Under the pieces are notes generated by a model. The model was not told where the DNA came from. It saw only the letters and a list, made by a program, of their open reading frames with translations, and ran no database searches. A DNA stretch of 64,000 nucleotides from the NCBI GenBank assembly GCA_965153355.1, contig OZ231126.1:93496001-93560000 (forward strand). The letters run 5' to 3'. Within the stretch, counting starts at the first letter, position 1; each line of letters begins with the position of its first letter. Source of the stretch: Flaccisagitta enflata (lineage: Eukaryota; Chaetognatha; Sagittoidea; Aphragmophora). The translations under genes and the position numbers were made by a program. Below are positions 1 through 42,756 of this stretch, piece by piece.

Positions 1-2435
1 TCCAACATGGTGTGTGCTTCTCTAAATGACAACTACACCAGTGACAGTGACAATGCCGCCCAAGACCTGGGAGTGTGTTATGCAGTCTTCGCTACAATTC
101 ATAATCTGAATAGAGTTATCACATCCAGAAAAAGTGATACAGAAGTGGAGCTGGAGGGCCTTTTAGGAATCATTAAAGGCGTTTTGGCTATCCAAGGTTT
201 CTACGGAAGTGTGGCTACGGAAGTGTGGCTGGAGCCACATCTCACTTGCTCAGGGCCATCACTTTGGCCTCTGAATTAGACCACAACATATCTTTCATCC
301 GCAAAATGTATCTGGAGCTAGCGCTGCTTTTCCACTGTTCCAGCGAAATGCAAACCCTTCAACCTCCTCATTTTGCCACACCTTCCGTCTCCGTAGAGGA
401 TCAGAATGAAGGTGACGCGGATCCACCTGTTCGCTCCGTCAGTCCTAAAAAATCCCTTCTGCGACTGAAAGCACGGGAAAAAGCAGCCGCCTCCGTGGCC
501 TTGCGTTTAGCTACAGCTGCCGGTATCGCTCAGCAAGAAAGAATCAAGTTATTTGGAAAGTGTAAAACAGATGATTTTAAAAGATGGATTGGTCAGGCTC
601 AAATCAATATCCCGGAATTCATTATTGTCGATCTGCTTAGTCCCCAACTTTTTGACGCCAAAAAGAGCCTGAGGTCAAGCTTGGATGAAGAATTGCTGTT
701 ATGTGATATTGAAGCCTCTAGCAGAGATGAATCCACGCTCATCCACAAAAATGACGCCGACGAGCTGGAAGCTGCGAGAAAGGTGATCACCAAGCAGCTC
801 GTCAAGCAACCTGTAGCAGAAGAGGATGAAGCTCCCGAAGGCGTCACTGAAGAAGTTGTCGTAGAAAAAGATCCAGAGTATCAAATCAGTTGGATTCAAA
901 TTCTGAGTTATCAACTAGTCCTTCAACGTCTGTCTTCATTCGCGTTGGCGACCCAGAAAAAGATTGACGCGAGAAATGTCGCGGAATTGAGTCATCAAAC
1001 TCAAGACGGGAGATTGTCAGCCGCCAGCTCCTACAATCCTGGAGGCGGCTCGACTGGCAGACAGCGTCATCTGTCGCAGATTCCTCTTCAACGCCACAAC
1101 AGCGTCGACACGCCAATCAATGGCGTCCCATGGCACGTGCGTCTCCGCATCATTCACAAATTCATGCTGCACAATTTGCCAGACTATGTCTCGGCTTGTT
1201 TGGCTCCGATGCCAACGAAAGAATTCTATTTTAAAGTCGCATCGGAAAACTTCGTCGTCATTAAAAACGCATCGATCTCCAAGATGGTGAAAAATTACGA
1301 CGAGAATTTGCGGCTTTACGAAGGCGAAGAGGAAGGTGGAAGCGGCGCTGTTGGTGAGGGTCTCGGCGCCGGTTTAGGCGGCGGCGCGACGGCGCCTTCA
1401 AAGCCCGTCAGATTGGAGAATCCCATTCCGGGAATCGCGGGAATGACGGCGGATTCGACAGCTTCTGGCGGCGGAAGCGGCGTCGCCGTCGTCGAATCCA
1501 GCGGTAGCGGCGTCAGCGCTGGTCTAGGCGTGCCGACTAAATCCCTCCCGGCGATGCTGGGCAATGAATTGTTTCTTCAATGGTACAAACCACGTTTGAG
1601 CAATTTCTACGAACGACACGTTAAAACTCGACGCAAAGCATCTGGATCTCAACAGACCGACGAAGCTGACAAGACTTTCTTGCTCTTCACAATGACGTCG
1701 AGAATGGCGAAGGAGACCTCGTCATCCTCGTCAGCCGCGTCCGCGCCTTCCTCTTCTTCCACCTCCTCCTCCACGTTGAAGGTGAGGAATGGCGTGTTGC
1801 CTGTCAGTTTGTCGCGTTTGGAGTCGCTGCATCGGCGCATCGTCTCGGCGACGCATCAACTGGAAACGGTGACTCTGGAACGTCAAAACGCGGAATCGAT
1901 GCTGTCCTCCAAAGACTCGCTTCAAGTGCCACCGGCGACGGGAAAAAAGAAAAAGGGATCCAAGCTGCACGTCAAACAAGGACCAACGCCGCTGCAACGC
2001 ATGGAGGCCGACTTGGCGCAGCAACTCAAACGTCTCGTCGCGGATGCGCACGGGTTACTGGATGCTTCACTGCCGGAAACTGCCGTCGCCGCCGCGACCT
2101 TGACGACGGCGGCGGCTTCCAAGGGTGGCGTCAGTCCCGGCCCTGGCGAGGGAGCGTCGACTAACGCCGATGCCGCCGGCGCGTCGACGGTCGGCGCCGC
2201 CGAATCCACGGACGATTTGTCTTCCTCGTCGTCGACGGCGTTGAAAGGCGCCGAAGACCTGCCCTTCGCGCCGACGATCGTCAACATCCAACTGCTGGAG
2301 AAAGTATTCGATCCTCAACTCGGTGGCAGCGTCGCCGATGCAGGCAACAACGCGGACGTCTTCAAATGGATCTCAGATTTGCTTTTTGTTCCTTCGACGT
2401 CGAACACCTCAAACTTGACCAAGAATGCCGCATGA
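1..2435 (+). CDS. CFAP54: Probable CFAP54 C-terminal part (5' end outside window, frame broken once)
   Basis: The frame is open from base 1 and continues, after a break at 201-228, to a TGA at 2433-2435 (roughly 800 codons). CFAP54 is a large scaffold of the C1d projection of the ciliary central apparatus. What I see is an alpha-helical N-terminal part (helix LELALLF near 310), a basic helix LKAREKAAASVALRLATAAG, a WIQILSYQLVLQRL helix, and a beta-like ELFLQWYKP segment followed by FLLFTM. Low-complexity Gly/Ala/Ser linkers and a short hydrophobic C-terminus (VFKWISDLLF) follow. The assignment rests on recall of the general look of CFAP54 C-termini and on the ciliary neighbours, so it is tentative; CFAP46 or another central-apparatus scaffold is possible. 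An exact 14-bp tandem duplication (201-214 and 215-228) shifts the frame. Removing one copy joins the two frames smoothly. Confidence 0.5.
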
Positions 2436-2480
2436 TTGTTTGTGTGATTTTGTACGTACGTGTGTGTCACTGTATCTGGC

Positions 2481-2585
<105 letters not shown>

Positions 2586-2723
2586 ACCAATTACAAACCA
2601 TAATGTTTACATAGTGTTTACAAACGGAACGGAAACGTATTCAAATGATCTCAACCTTATTGATAAAAACTGTCATATTCTTTCCAATCATATTTTCAAT
2701 TTGTAACTCTGTTTTTTCAATAC

Positions 2724-2729
2724 AATAAA
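2724..2729 (+). promoter_or_regulatory. Poly(A) signal AATAAA after the CFAP54-like gene
   Basis: A canonical AATAAA lies about 290 bases after the stop codon and before the next gene's first ATG. The 3' UTR would contain the CT microsatellite. Confidence 0.5.
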
Positions 2730-2874
2730 TATGTTTGTATATGATTTACCAGAGACACCAACGTCAAATTAAAAAAAAAAGGGGAAACCATGAAAACATA
2801 AAGAAATATGAGAAACGATCAATGAAAGGATGGTCAAAAGACATCGCGAAGGCTACATTTATAAAATAAACTCG

Positions 2875-2897
2875 ATGGAGACGACCCAAGAGACACG

Positions 2898-2901
<4 letters not shown>
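2875..2901 (+). promoter_or_regulatory. Short upstream ORF overlapping the CCDC13 start
   Basis: An ATG at 2875 opens an eight-codon reading frame that ends with TGA at 2899-2901, overlapping the proposed CCDC13 start codon at 2898 in another frame. Such overlaps can lower translation of the main frame. Seen in sequence; the function is inferred and the transcription start is unknown. Confidence 0.3.
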
Positions 2902-26458
<23,557 letters not shown>

Positions 26459-26629
26459 GATAGTTTTAGAGAAATAGGTTAAGTCAAATGATCGCACGGA
26501 ATGAAAATTATTTTGAATTAGAAAATCCTAATCAGAATGTAATAGGACTTCGTTATTATTGAATCGCTCGCACCAGTTTTTGAATGATTACCGCACAAGC
26601 TGTTGTTAAGAAATTGCTATCGCCATACT

Positions 26630-27198
26630 TGGGTGCTTCACATAGCAAAAGTTGGTTACTTCTTTTCACCCTCTTTACCTAATGTGGAGTGGCCAAATTT
26701 TGGACCCCTACCATTTTTCTTTTATCAAAAATCGTTTATCTTCTGTTTGTTAGAAAATTGTTTCTAAGGACTTAATTTGCATAATGCAGTGGGATAAAAC
26801 AATATGCTGACATCTTCTGTTTGTTAGAAAATTGTTTCTAAGGACTTAATTTGCATAATGCAGTGGGATAAAACAATATGCTGACATTCTTTGAATTAAT
26901 TTTTATAAATTTTTCATAGCTTATATTTTTCATATTTTTCATAGCTTATATTCTTATACCTTAGTTTTTTTTTACAAATATCAGGATTTTCTAAAACAAA
27001 TAATTGTCCTTTTTATAGCAAAACTACACAGGATTTTTCTAAATTCAGGGAAATCTGTGGAAACTTAGGAGCCTAAACAAAAACGGAAATGAAGGAATTT
27101 TGAAAAAAGGAAAATGATCATTTTCATCATTTTTGTTTCTCCACATTACCAAAGTAGGGTGAAGGGATACCCCCAACTATTGCTATGTGAAGCACCCA
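26630..27198. mobile_element. 569-bp MITE with perfect 11-bp duplication
   Basis: Tips TGGGTGCTTCACATAGCAA in inverted orientation; ATCGCCATACT is duplicated exactly at 26619-26629 and 27199-27209. The duplication length points to a Mutator-like family. A 74-bp internal tandem duplication starts at 26738 and 26812. Lies between CCDC13 and ARL6, 230 bases before the ARL6 start. Confidence 0.8.
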
Positions 27199-27428
27199 AT
27201 CGCCATACTGCCTTGATCTTTTTTAATATCTTGCCCAAATGACAACGATAATCCCAACCGAAACAGATCAGATTATTCAAGTATTTTACCGAGTAATGTC
27301 ACTGTCAATCACCGAAAATATAATTTGAGACTGAATCGCTTAAAACAAAAGACTCGAAAACAAACGAGAGGCGATTTAGAAGTTCTAGGAACAATATAAA
27401 ACAATCGTTGAAATACACAAATCGCGCG

Positions 27429-27575
27429 ATGGGAGTTTTCGATCGATTTGCTCGTTGGTTGGGAATCAAGAAGAAAGACGTGAATGTCCTAATTCTGGGT
27501 TTGGATAACAGCGGAAAAACCACCATCATAAATCATCTCAAACCCGAAGAGAGCCAACAGGCGGGTAGGTTTTAA

Positions 27576-27660
<85 letters not shown>

Positions 27661-28827
27661 GCTGTTGTTGTTTCGGCTGCTGTTGACGTTGTTGTGGTCG
27701 TTTTTGTTGTTGTTGTATTGGTTGTTGTTGTTTTGTATTGCTTGTTGTTGTTATATTGGTTGTTGTTTCAGTTGCTGTTGAAATTGAAATATTTCAAAAA
27801 TGCTATTTTACACTTCATCACCCCTTTTCCTGCAGACATTGTTCCTACGATCGGATTCAGCGTGGAAAATTTTCAGTCGAAAAATCTGAGTTTTACAGTG
27901 TTTGATATGAGTGGTCAAGGAAGATATCGTAACTTATGGGAACATTACTACAAGGAAGCACATGGGGTGATTTTCGTACTCGACAGCAGCGACTCACTTC
28001 GAATGGTATGATTGCGTAATTCGCCTCACCGATGACGTTGTTATCGGTGCTTATCGGAACAAGTGACGCGGGGTCAGAATATTGTTGCGGGCGGGTAGGC
28101 AGAGGCATCCAACCCCTATCCACACCCCCAACACTCAAACGTACACAAAAGTATCTAAACGCTTGTTTTCCCACTTTTCAACTTGGTGACCCTGGACCAA
28201 CGGATGAACCAACGAACAGACAGACGGACCGATGGACCGACGGACGGACAAAGCCTCCTATAGAGTTGCGTGTCCGCAACTAAAAAGGAACATCATAAAT
28301 ATTTCATCTGAATTCTCCCGTTTCAGGTGGTGGCAAAAGACGAATTAGATCAGTTCCTGCAGCACGCAGACGTGGTGGGGCGCTGCGTGCCGATTCTGTT
28401 CTTCGCTAACAAAATGGATCATCGAGACGCGGTGTCGTCAGTCAAGTGCACTTCGCTCATGGGCTTAGAAACGATAAAGGTATCCAGAATTGCTCGTCAG
28501 TCTCTATAATTACCAAATCTTAAAAATATGATCATATCTGCAATACGAAAGAGGGGCAGATAATTAACCAAAGCCTGATAACAGTCGCGGACGGATGGGT
28601 AGGGGCAGTAATGCAAAACTTGCTCGCAATTCAACAATGGTACGGACCGACCAACCGACGGATCGTCTGAGCGGTCGACCGACAAAGCGACTTGTCCGCG
28701 ATAAAAAAAATTCACATTACAGGGTAAACCGTGGCACATTTGCGCATCGAACGCTTTGACTGGGGAAGGATTGACAGAAGGCATCGAGTGGCTGACGGAT
28801 CAACTCAAGGATATCATAGCCCAATGA
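27429..28827 (+). CDS. ARL6: ARL6 (BBS3), Arf-like GTPase that recruits the BBSome
   Basis: Exons 27429-27564, 27836-28005, 28327-28479 and 28723-28827 join to 187 codons plus TGA (human 186 aa). GTP-bound ARL6 binds the ciliary-base membrane and recruits the BBSome coat for membrane-protein traffic. All G boxes are present: P-loop GLDNSGKTT (residues 24-32), switch Thr50 in VPTIGFS, G3 DMSGQ (69-73) with the catalytic-position Gln73, G4 NKMD (130-133), and G5 CASN. The block [20 protein letters not shown] is essentially the human sequence. There is a Gly2, but ARL6 is not usually myristoylated and relies on its N-terminal amphipathic helix ([10 protein letters not shown]). The next gene upstream ends about 970 bases away. 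Intron 1 is nearly all TTG repeat; introns 2 and 3 each contain a family-A element. Confidence 0.97.
27575..27785 (+). repeat. (TTG)n microsatellite in ARL6 intron 1
   Basis: Perfect TTG triplets begin 12 bases after the donor, becoming imperfect past 27660. Fills the intron. Confidence 0.95.
28058..28286 (+). mobile_element. Family-A element in ARL6 intron 2
   Basis: AACAAGTGACGCGGGGTCAG start, GGACC/GACGG tetranucleotides, and 3' hairpin GTTGCGTGTCCGCAAC followed by TAAAAA. The long core resembles the 16877 copy. Confidence 0.8.
28579..28709 (+). mobile_element. Family-A element in ARL6 intron 3, degenerate
   Basis: CAGTCGCGGACGGATGGGTA start, ACCG/CGAC tetranucleotides, and a partial 3' hairpin (CTTGTCCGCGATAAAAAAA). 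Confidence 0.65.
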
Positions 28828-29085
28828 AGCGTTTGTCGAGGGCGTCGGAAGCGTTGGTCGACGGCGTCGGATGCACTCGACCACAAACTTGATAAAGAGA
28901 ATCGACGAGACTTTTGAGGCTCTCTTTTGGAGCTTCTTTGTGCTTCTGCGAGAAAAAGAAAAAAAAAACTTTTATTGTCCAGTTTACACAATTCTTATCA
29001 AAATTCGACCCTCTCATCATCACGCAGTAAACGAATCACTTGTCTGTCACTCTAGTCCTAATTGCGAGTAACTGTCTTTACTGAA

Positions 29086-29091
29086 AATAAA
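29086..29091 (+). promoter_or_regulatory. Poly(A) signal AATAAA after ARL6
   Basis: About 260 bases after the ARL6 stop codon; a plausible 3' end for the transcript. 29092-29580 shows no other feature. Confidence 0.5.
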
Positions 29092-29583
29092 AAGCGTGAG
29101 AGTTCATCAAAATGAGCAATGATTATCTATAATTTTAATGACGATCTTAAAATCGGATGAGAGCCACGCAGTGTTCAGTGGTTATCATGTTATTTCTTCT
29201 ATTCCGTCCATCACATAGTTCGTCCATTTTTCCCCTCTAAGTTACGTCAAAATCCAATACATGCCTCGGTTGCCCCGTGTCGTTAGCGTGATGTTTATTT
29301 GCTACACACCTGGCATAAACAGGCAGTTGACGCGATGTTCACGTGACCAAAGTCGTTTTCCGCGCGAAATGCGCATGTCGTCATTCGCATCTCACATGAC
29401 AATGGACCGGTCATAATTCCATGACGGCTAATGACAAAATCCCACTTAGTGTCGTAGATAAATCACCACCCACGTTTTCGATTGGCACTTTTTGTTACTT
29501 GAAGTTGTATCGAGTCAAACATTCTGTTTTTCTTTACGCTGATATGTGAATCTATCATTTTCGATTTCCCTTTCTTTTCTTTC

Positions 29584-29748
<165 letters not shown>

Positions 29749-29993
29749 CACCACCACACACACCGGCCCCATTTTTTACGGCGTGGTTGATTGTGTTCCC
29801 CCGGAAGTTAAATTGTACTGGTTTTGAGACCTATTCAAAGATGTGTCTTGTATGAAATAAAAACAAATGCTTGTTTTACTCTATTTACTAAAGCTATCAG
29901 GAAAAAACACAACATACAAAATTTATCAATCGGAACCATATAATAAACACTGGAACGTTTGTAAACACAAAAAACAAAGAAATAAAAACAAAA

Positions 29994-30437
29994 ATGGAGG
30001 ATTTTCTTCGCTCGGCTACGACTCAGGGTCAAAGTCAAGACGCGGCTTTTAAGCAAGCCGATTCAATTTGGCGAATGTTGGACCAAATGGCAGAAAATGA
30101 TCCGGAAAACTACAAGAAATTTATCGGCAAACATTTGAGCGATGGCAAAGAGTATTTCGCGCTTCCTGAGCCGGAAATGGTCGCCGTCACGCACTGCGTC
30201 AAACCAAATGGCAAAATCGACAAACGAGTCTTTATTAATTACTTTTCTTGGATGCGAGTACCGGCGCCGTCAGATCCCCAAGGAGCCATTCCAATGACCG
30301 GTAAGAGAGGAGCGATTTTAAGAATAAAAACAACAACAACAACTACAATATCAACAACAACAACAACAACAACATCCAAAACAACAATAACAAAAACTAC
30401 AACAAAACCTCAACAACAGCAACAACAGCAACAACAA

Positions 30438-30532
<95 letters not shown>

Positions 30533-30538
30533 AAACAA

Positions 30539-30613
<75 letters not shown>

Positions 30614-33600
30614 AAACAACAACAACTACGACCATAACGACTATAACAACAGCGACAAAAACTACCGCAGCAAAAACAAAAACTACAACAAAAACAAGAT
30701 CAAGGACAATCTCATCTAAGCTCCTGCTCCTATATGCATTTCTCCAGGTGGTCAGTGCACCGAAGGTATTCCGGCGAACACGATCGTTTGTTGCGTTGGT
30801 CTCGCGAAGAAAGCCTTTGAAGATTTGGCGAAGAAATCCGGCGATGCCAAGACTCAAGAAATCGCCGCTATCGTCGGAGTCAGCATGAAGTAACTAATTC
30901 CTTAGATCTCTTGATGCCGTTGTTTTTAATAAATCTTAGTTGACTTTTAAGCTAATTTCTTAAACAGTGCTTTGCATGAAATTGTCGAAAAAGTCATTAA
31001 CTGAGCCCCGTTGTTCCTCAGGTACTTGGAGCATTCTTGCAAAATTCCGAGAATGACGACGAATTTCAAAATTTTGGAGGGAGAAAAGTTTGGTGGAAGC
31101 GATGTGAAGAATCTCAGGTGAAAAAGAACAAGGCCGGATACACGGCCATCAGTTGCGGACGGGTGGGCAGGGGCGGAAATGCGCGTTTTCCCACTTTTCG
31201 ACTCGATGAATACGGACGGACCGACGGACGGACGGACGGACAAAGCCTCTTGTAGAGTTGCGTGTCCGCTACTAAAAAGAAATAGTCGCAAAAGCGTTAG
31301 ATGGTCAGCGGTACCCGTGCCCTGCCTCAGTAGGTTGTGGTTGAATTTGAGGGGGGAGCAGGGCAGCGGCCCCAAAAGGGTCGATGACCTATGCTTTCAC
31401 ACACGGGAATTCTCTCCATCTCCTCTGCACGCCCTCTCCCCCAGCCTCCAGGCCCATATCTCAGCCTTGAGGCCCATATCCCAGCCTCGAGACCCAAATC
31501 CCTTAAGGCTGGATTCTGGGCCCCAAAGATACGATTTTGGCTATAAGGTGGGATTTGGGCCTTCAGGTTGGGATTTGGGCCTCTAGACTGGGATTTGGGC
31601 CCCGAGGCTTGGATATGGAGGGTACGAAGGAAAAGGAGAAAATTCCCCTTCGGGGCCGCTGCCCAAAGGGAGAGAGAGAAAATTCTCCATATGTATGAAA
31701 GCATAGGCTATCGATCCCTTCGGGGCCGCCGCCCAAAAAACAGGGACATGAAAATAGAATAGACTTGAAAGGGTCGACCAAATACAGGAAAGCGTTGATG
31801 GAGAGCAAAGACGCCGTCGAAGCGAGAAACGGAATCACCAAAATGGCGCATCAATTCGAAAACTCACCCGAAAACCAAAGAGAAGCCATGCTCAAAAAGT
31901 AAGACAACCACATGAAAATTTAGATTTGTTTTGTTTTGTTTGTTTTTGTTTGTTTTGTTTGTTTGTTTTTTGTTTTTTGCTGTTTGTTTGTTTAGTTGGT
32001 TTTGCAGGTTTGTTGGTTTTGTTTGTTTTTGTTTTGTTGGTTTTGTTTGTTACGTTTGTTTTGACCGAATTGTTGAATATGCATTTGTTCTTTTAGAGTT
32101 GCGGAGGAGGCCAAATTACGGAAAGGGTCCGGTTCAGAACCTTTTGGCATCCGCACGACTCCTGAAGATAATACTCCGAGTCCGAACATTCGAATTCCGG
32201 GAACAAACGAAGAAACAAAAGACAAACCCAAGAAATCGCTCATTCAAGAACTCAAACCCGGAGGTGAGGTTGCGTATATCCAATGACGAATCTCGAGCTT
32301 TCGCGTTCTCTCAATTAAGACGCGGTCTTGTGTCTCTTTGAAAATGATTTATATGGTTGAGACTCTTGGAGACTCTTGGAGACTCTTGGAGACTCTCGGA
32401 GACTTGGAGACTCTTGGAGACTCTTGGAGACTCTTGGAGACTCTTGGAGGTTGGGACACTGATGCGATTTTTCATCTCCGCGCTATTGCAAAACAAGCGG
32501 CTTCGAGGTCGCCATCACCAAGAGAGACTGCTACGCGGCAACTTTTTCAGCGTCTCTCGGTTTTGCTTCAACGTGCTAATTCTCGCCTCGGTCTACTTTT
32601 ACAAGAGGACCACACTCAAATTTTCAACTATCCTGGATATATAAGTACGGTTGACTGGTTGAGTCAAGGGTAAGGGCTGAGTTTAGGGGTAGGGGTGAAT
32701 TTAGGGGTAGGGGTGAGTTTAGGGGTAGGGGTGAGTTTAGGGGTAGGGGTGAGTTTAGGGGTAGGGGTGAGTTTAGGGGTAGGGGTGAGTTTAGGGGTAG
32801 GGGTGAGTTTAGGGGTAGGGGTGAGTTTAGGGGTAGGGGTGAGTTTAGGGGTAGGGGTGAGTTTAGGGGTAGGGGTGAGTTTAGGGGTAGGGGTGAGTTT
32901 AGGGGTAGGGGTGAGTTTAGGGGTAGGGGTGAGTTTAGGGGTAGGGGTGAGTTTAAGGGTAGGGGTGAGTTTAAGGGTAGGGGTGAGTTTAGGGGTAGGG
33001 GTGAGTTTAGGGGTAGGGGTGAGTTTAGGGGTAGGGGTGGGGTAGGGGTGGGGATGGGGGAAGGGGTAGGAGTGAGTTTAGGTTGTGTTAAATACAAAAA
33101 CAGACCATTAAAAAAGTGTGGTCCTCTTGTAAAAGTTTGCCCTGGCCTCATCGCTGCCAGGGCGCCACCCATGCCTCCGCCCCATATCATTGGAATAGGA
33201 TAATAGGATGTGGGACCCTTACGTTTTTCATGTGAATCGATGTGTTACTCCTAAAACAAGACATTTGAGTCTTTTTTTTCCGTCCATCGTTACCATTTGG
33301 CTGTGATTAGTTATCATTTATATGTTATAGTTTTGTAGGTATTTTCTAAAGCTCTGTGATATTTTATATTTGTCTCTAGATTGTTAAAAATCCCGCTTTT
33401 TGGTCATTATTTGTTCTACATATTTGAAAATGTCTTTTGTCTCCTTTTCTCAACAGATTTTTATGGTTGTCAATTATAATTTGTTTTGTTTTTTTAATTT
33501 CAGACCGGCCACTTCAAAGACCAGTTCATTCGTTGTCCGTCCTTCACAAGAAGAATGCAGAGGGAGAAATGGTTCGAGGTAACGATTGAATGAAAATGAC

Positions 33601-34487
33601 TCTGTCATTTGGCTGCTTCAAATAACGTTTTCGCACTGTATCCCTTCTTCCCACTGGCCCAATACACAGTGTACAGAGTGAAAAAAATCATAAAGATGAC
33701 CGTTTTCCTTTTCTCAAAATTCATTCGTTTTCCGTTTTTAGGTGCGACAAAGCACCTCTGTCCGTCGGTCGGTCGGTCGGTTGGACGGTCAATCGGTTAG
33801 TTGGTCGGTCGGTAACGCATTCATTCGACGATCCATACGTCGCACCTTATTGGCCTTCTTGGCCTTGTTTTAGCTCTATAAGTTTCCTACTAAGTTCAAT
33901 GGGGAAGCAAATTTCCCCACGCCCTTTTGTTGCTAAAGAGACTAACAATTGCCTAAGAAAATCACCTATTAAACAAAATTCATCCACAAAACAAAGACAA
34001 AGATGTTGTGGGTGTTCCCTGTTTCACAGTTAAATAGCCTAAATGATGTACAGGAAGAGGTTCATGATGTTACGAACAAACTGAGGCCTTACAGTTTCCC
34101 CACAGCATTATGCAAATGAGGCCATTAAAAAACGCTGCTAAAAACGAAAGATACTGTGTCATCGCATCTTTATTGATCAGTCGTGAAACTCGTGATGCAT
34201 CCATATGGAATAATACATCTGTCATTGCTTTCAATTCAGCTGCTGTCCGTCTCGTAAATATTTTCTCCTCAGAATTCCTGCTGAAAATCGGTCTTCCTCA
34301 GTTGACGTCTGCGGCAGACATGGAAGTCGACGTCGGCGCCTCGGATTTCAATTTATTCGTCCCGGGATTTTATAAAACTGAGATTCTCTTCCCTCAGCCA
34401 GTCAACAAAGATCGAGTGGTGGCCAAATTCAGCAAAAGATCCAAAATGCTGCGGATTTCAGTGGCCGCTTTGCACGCTGCCGCCTAA
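29994..34487 (+). CDS. PIH1D2: PIH1D2, PIH-domain co-chaperone for dynein-arm pre-assembly
   Basis: Exons 29994-30300, 30748-30889, 31022-31117, 31758-31898, 32097-32263, 33504-33578 and 34273-34487 join to 380 codons plus TAA (human 315 aa). PIH proteins act with HSP90 and R2TP-like complexes in the cytoplasm; PIH1D2 and its relatives help assemble axonemal dyneins. The N-terminus matches human PIH1D2 closely ([20 protein letters not shown], then PEPEM and [14 protein letters not shown]). The last exon encodes a beta-rich CS/p23-like domain ([24 protein letters not shown]). The start at 29994 has an A-rich leader and no competing ATG nearby. Exon 4 needs the AG at 31756-31757; the AG at 31741-31743 would bring a stop. 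Read-through of intron 1 gives a spurious Gln/Asn-rich tail. Confidence 0.9.
30328..30700 (+). repeat. (CAA)n microsatellite in PIH1D2 intron 1
   Basis: Starts about 27 bases after the donor and spans nearly the whole 447-base intron. Confidence 0.95.
31127..31278 (+). mobile_element. Family-A element in PIH1D2 intron 3
   Basis: ACAAGGCCGGATACACGGCC start, CATTT-type core, (GGAC)n, hairpin GTTGCGTGTCCGC with ACTAAAAA end. Starts 10 bases after the donor at 31118. Confidence 0.8.
31298..31740. mobile_element. Family-B element in PIH1D2 intron 3
   Basis: Tail GGTCAGCGGTACCCGTGCCC at the left, GC block AGGGCAGCGGCCCCAAAAGG, ~20-bp GAGGCCCATATCTCAGCCTT-type repeats, and inverted GC block ending CCGCCGCCCAAAAAA. 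Ends about 17 bases before the exon 4 acceptor. Confidence 0.7.
32355..32452 (+). repeat. 11-bp minisatellite GACTCTTGGA(G)
   Basis: About nine tandem copies in PIH1D2 intron 5. Confidence 0.9.
32595..33136. mobile_element. G-rich 18-bp minisatellite flanked by 22-bp inverted repeats
   Basis: About 20 copies of GTTTAGGGGTAGGGGTGA (32670-33050) lie between inverted repeats beginning ACTTTTACAAGAGGACC (32595-32616; inverted at 33115-33136). The flanking repeats suggest a repeat-cored mobile unit, like families A and B. The G runs on the + strand could fold as G-quadruplexes. The rest of PIH1D2 intron 5 is AT-rich. Confidence 0.75.
33738..33872 (-). mobile_element. Family-A element, GTGCGAC subtype, in PIH1D2 intron 6
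   Basis: Hairpin AGGTGCGACAAAGCACCTC, (GGTC)n, CGACGATCCATACGTCGCAC, end CTTGGCCTTGTTTT. Confidence 0.8.
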
Positions 34488-34861
34488 CTTACTAAATTTA
34501 TGCTTTGATGAACTAAGCTATTCTGCGTGCTAAGTGCTTCGTGAGAAGTGTCAATAGATATTTCGATAGTTCCAATTTTGTAGTATACGTATACGCTCAA
34601 TCCCTGCCTCCGAAATAATACTTAGTTGTAATTCCAAACGTCTTCTGACAGATGGAACATAACATTGCCTCACTGGATCGTTTTCATATTCTGTCTATCC
34701 TTTTCTAGATCATTATTGGTAATTTAATTGAATGATACAGTAAAACTAGAAAAACATTCTGATTTATGACGCTGAAAGCAACTCGCTAGAGTAAAGAGAG
34801 ACTTAACGAGGCGAACAATCGTCTTGAATTTCTTCTCTTCACCGCCGCGTAAATATTGAAG
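34488..34861 (+). promoter_or_regulatory. Short PIH1D2-IFT81 intergenic gap, probable IFT81 promoter
   Basis: Only 374 bases separate the two coding regions. I see a palindromic GTATACGTATAC near 34592 but no X-box-like RFX site and no mobile element. Confidence 0.35.
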
Positions 34862-42510
<7,649 letters not shown>

Positions 42511-42756
42511 AATGAATGAAGTCTAATTTTAGTTTCGAAAAAAGTGGCCTGAGTAGGGGGATACCAGAATTTACATACATATTGGTCATCAGGTCCACTT
42601 GAATATATTCATATTTGTATGATCATGGATCTTGCGACACGCCGGTTCTGAGACAGTCCGTCCATGGAACAAAATTCTTTTTTCCTTGTTCCTTACAATT
42701 AATGTCAAACACCATGCTTCATGTCATGATAAATACAGTTACACTATATCTATGTG

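Noticed and set aside
27230-27250. RFX X-box upstream of ARL6 (TTGCCCAAATGACAAC)
   Set aside because: Only one half matches GTTGYCAT well; spacing and the other half are poor, and no such site was seen before IFT81 or PIH1D2.
30301-30719. Gln/Asn-rich C-terminal tail on PIH1D2
   Set aside because: Read-through of a GTAAGA donor into CAA repeats; splicing to 30748 restores the PIH domain.
32670-33050. Interstitial telomere from a chromosome fusion
   Set aside because: The unit is 18 bp and not TTAGGG, and it is bounded by short inverted repeats inside an intron.
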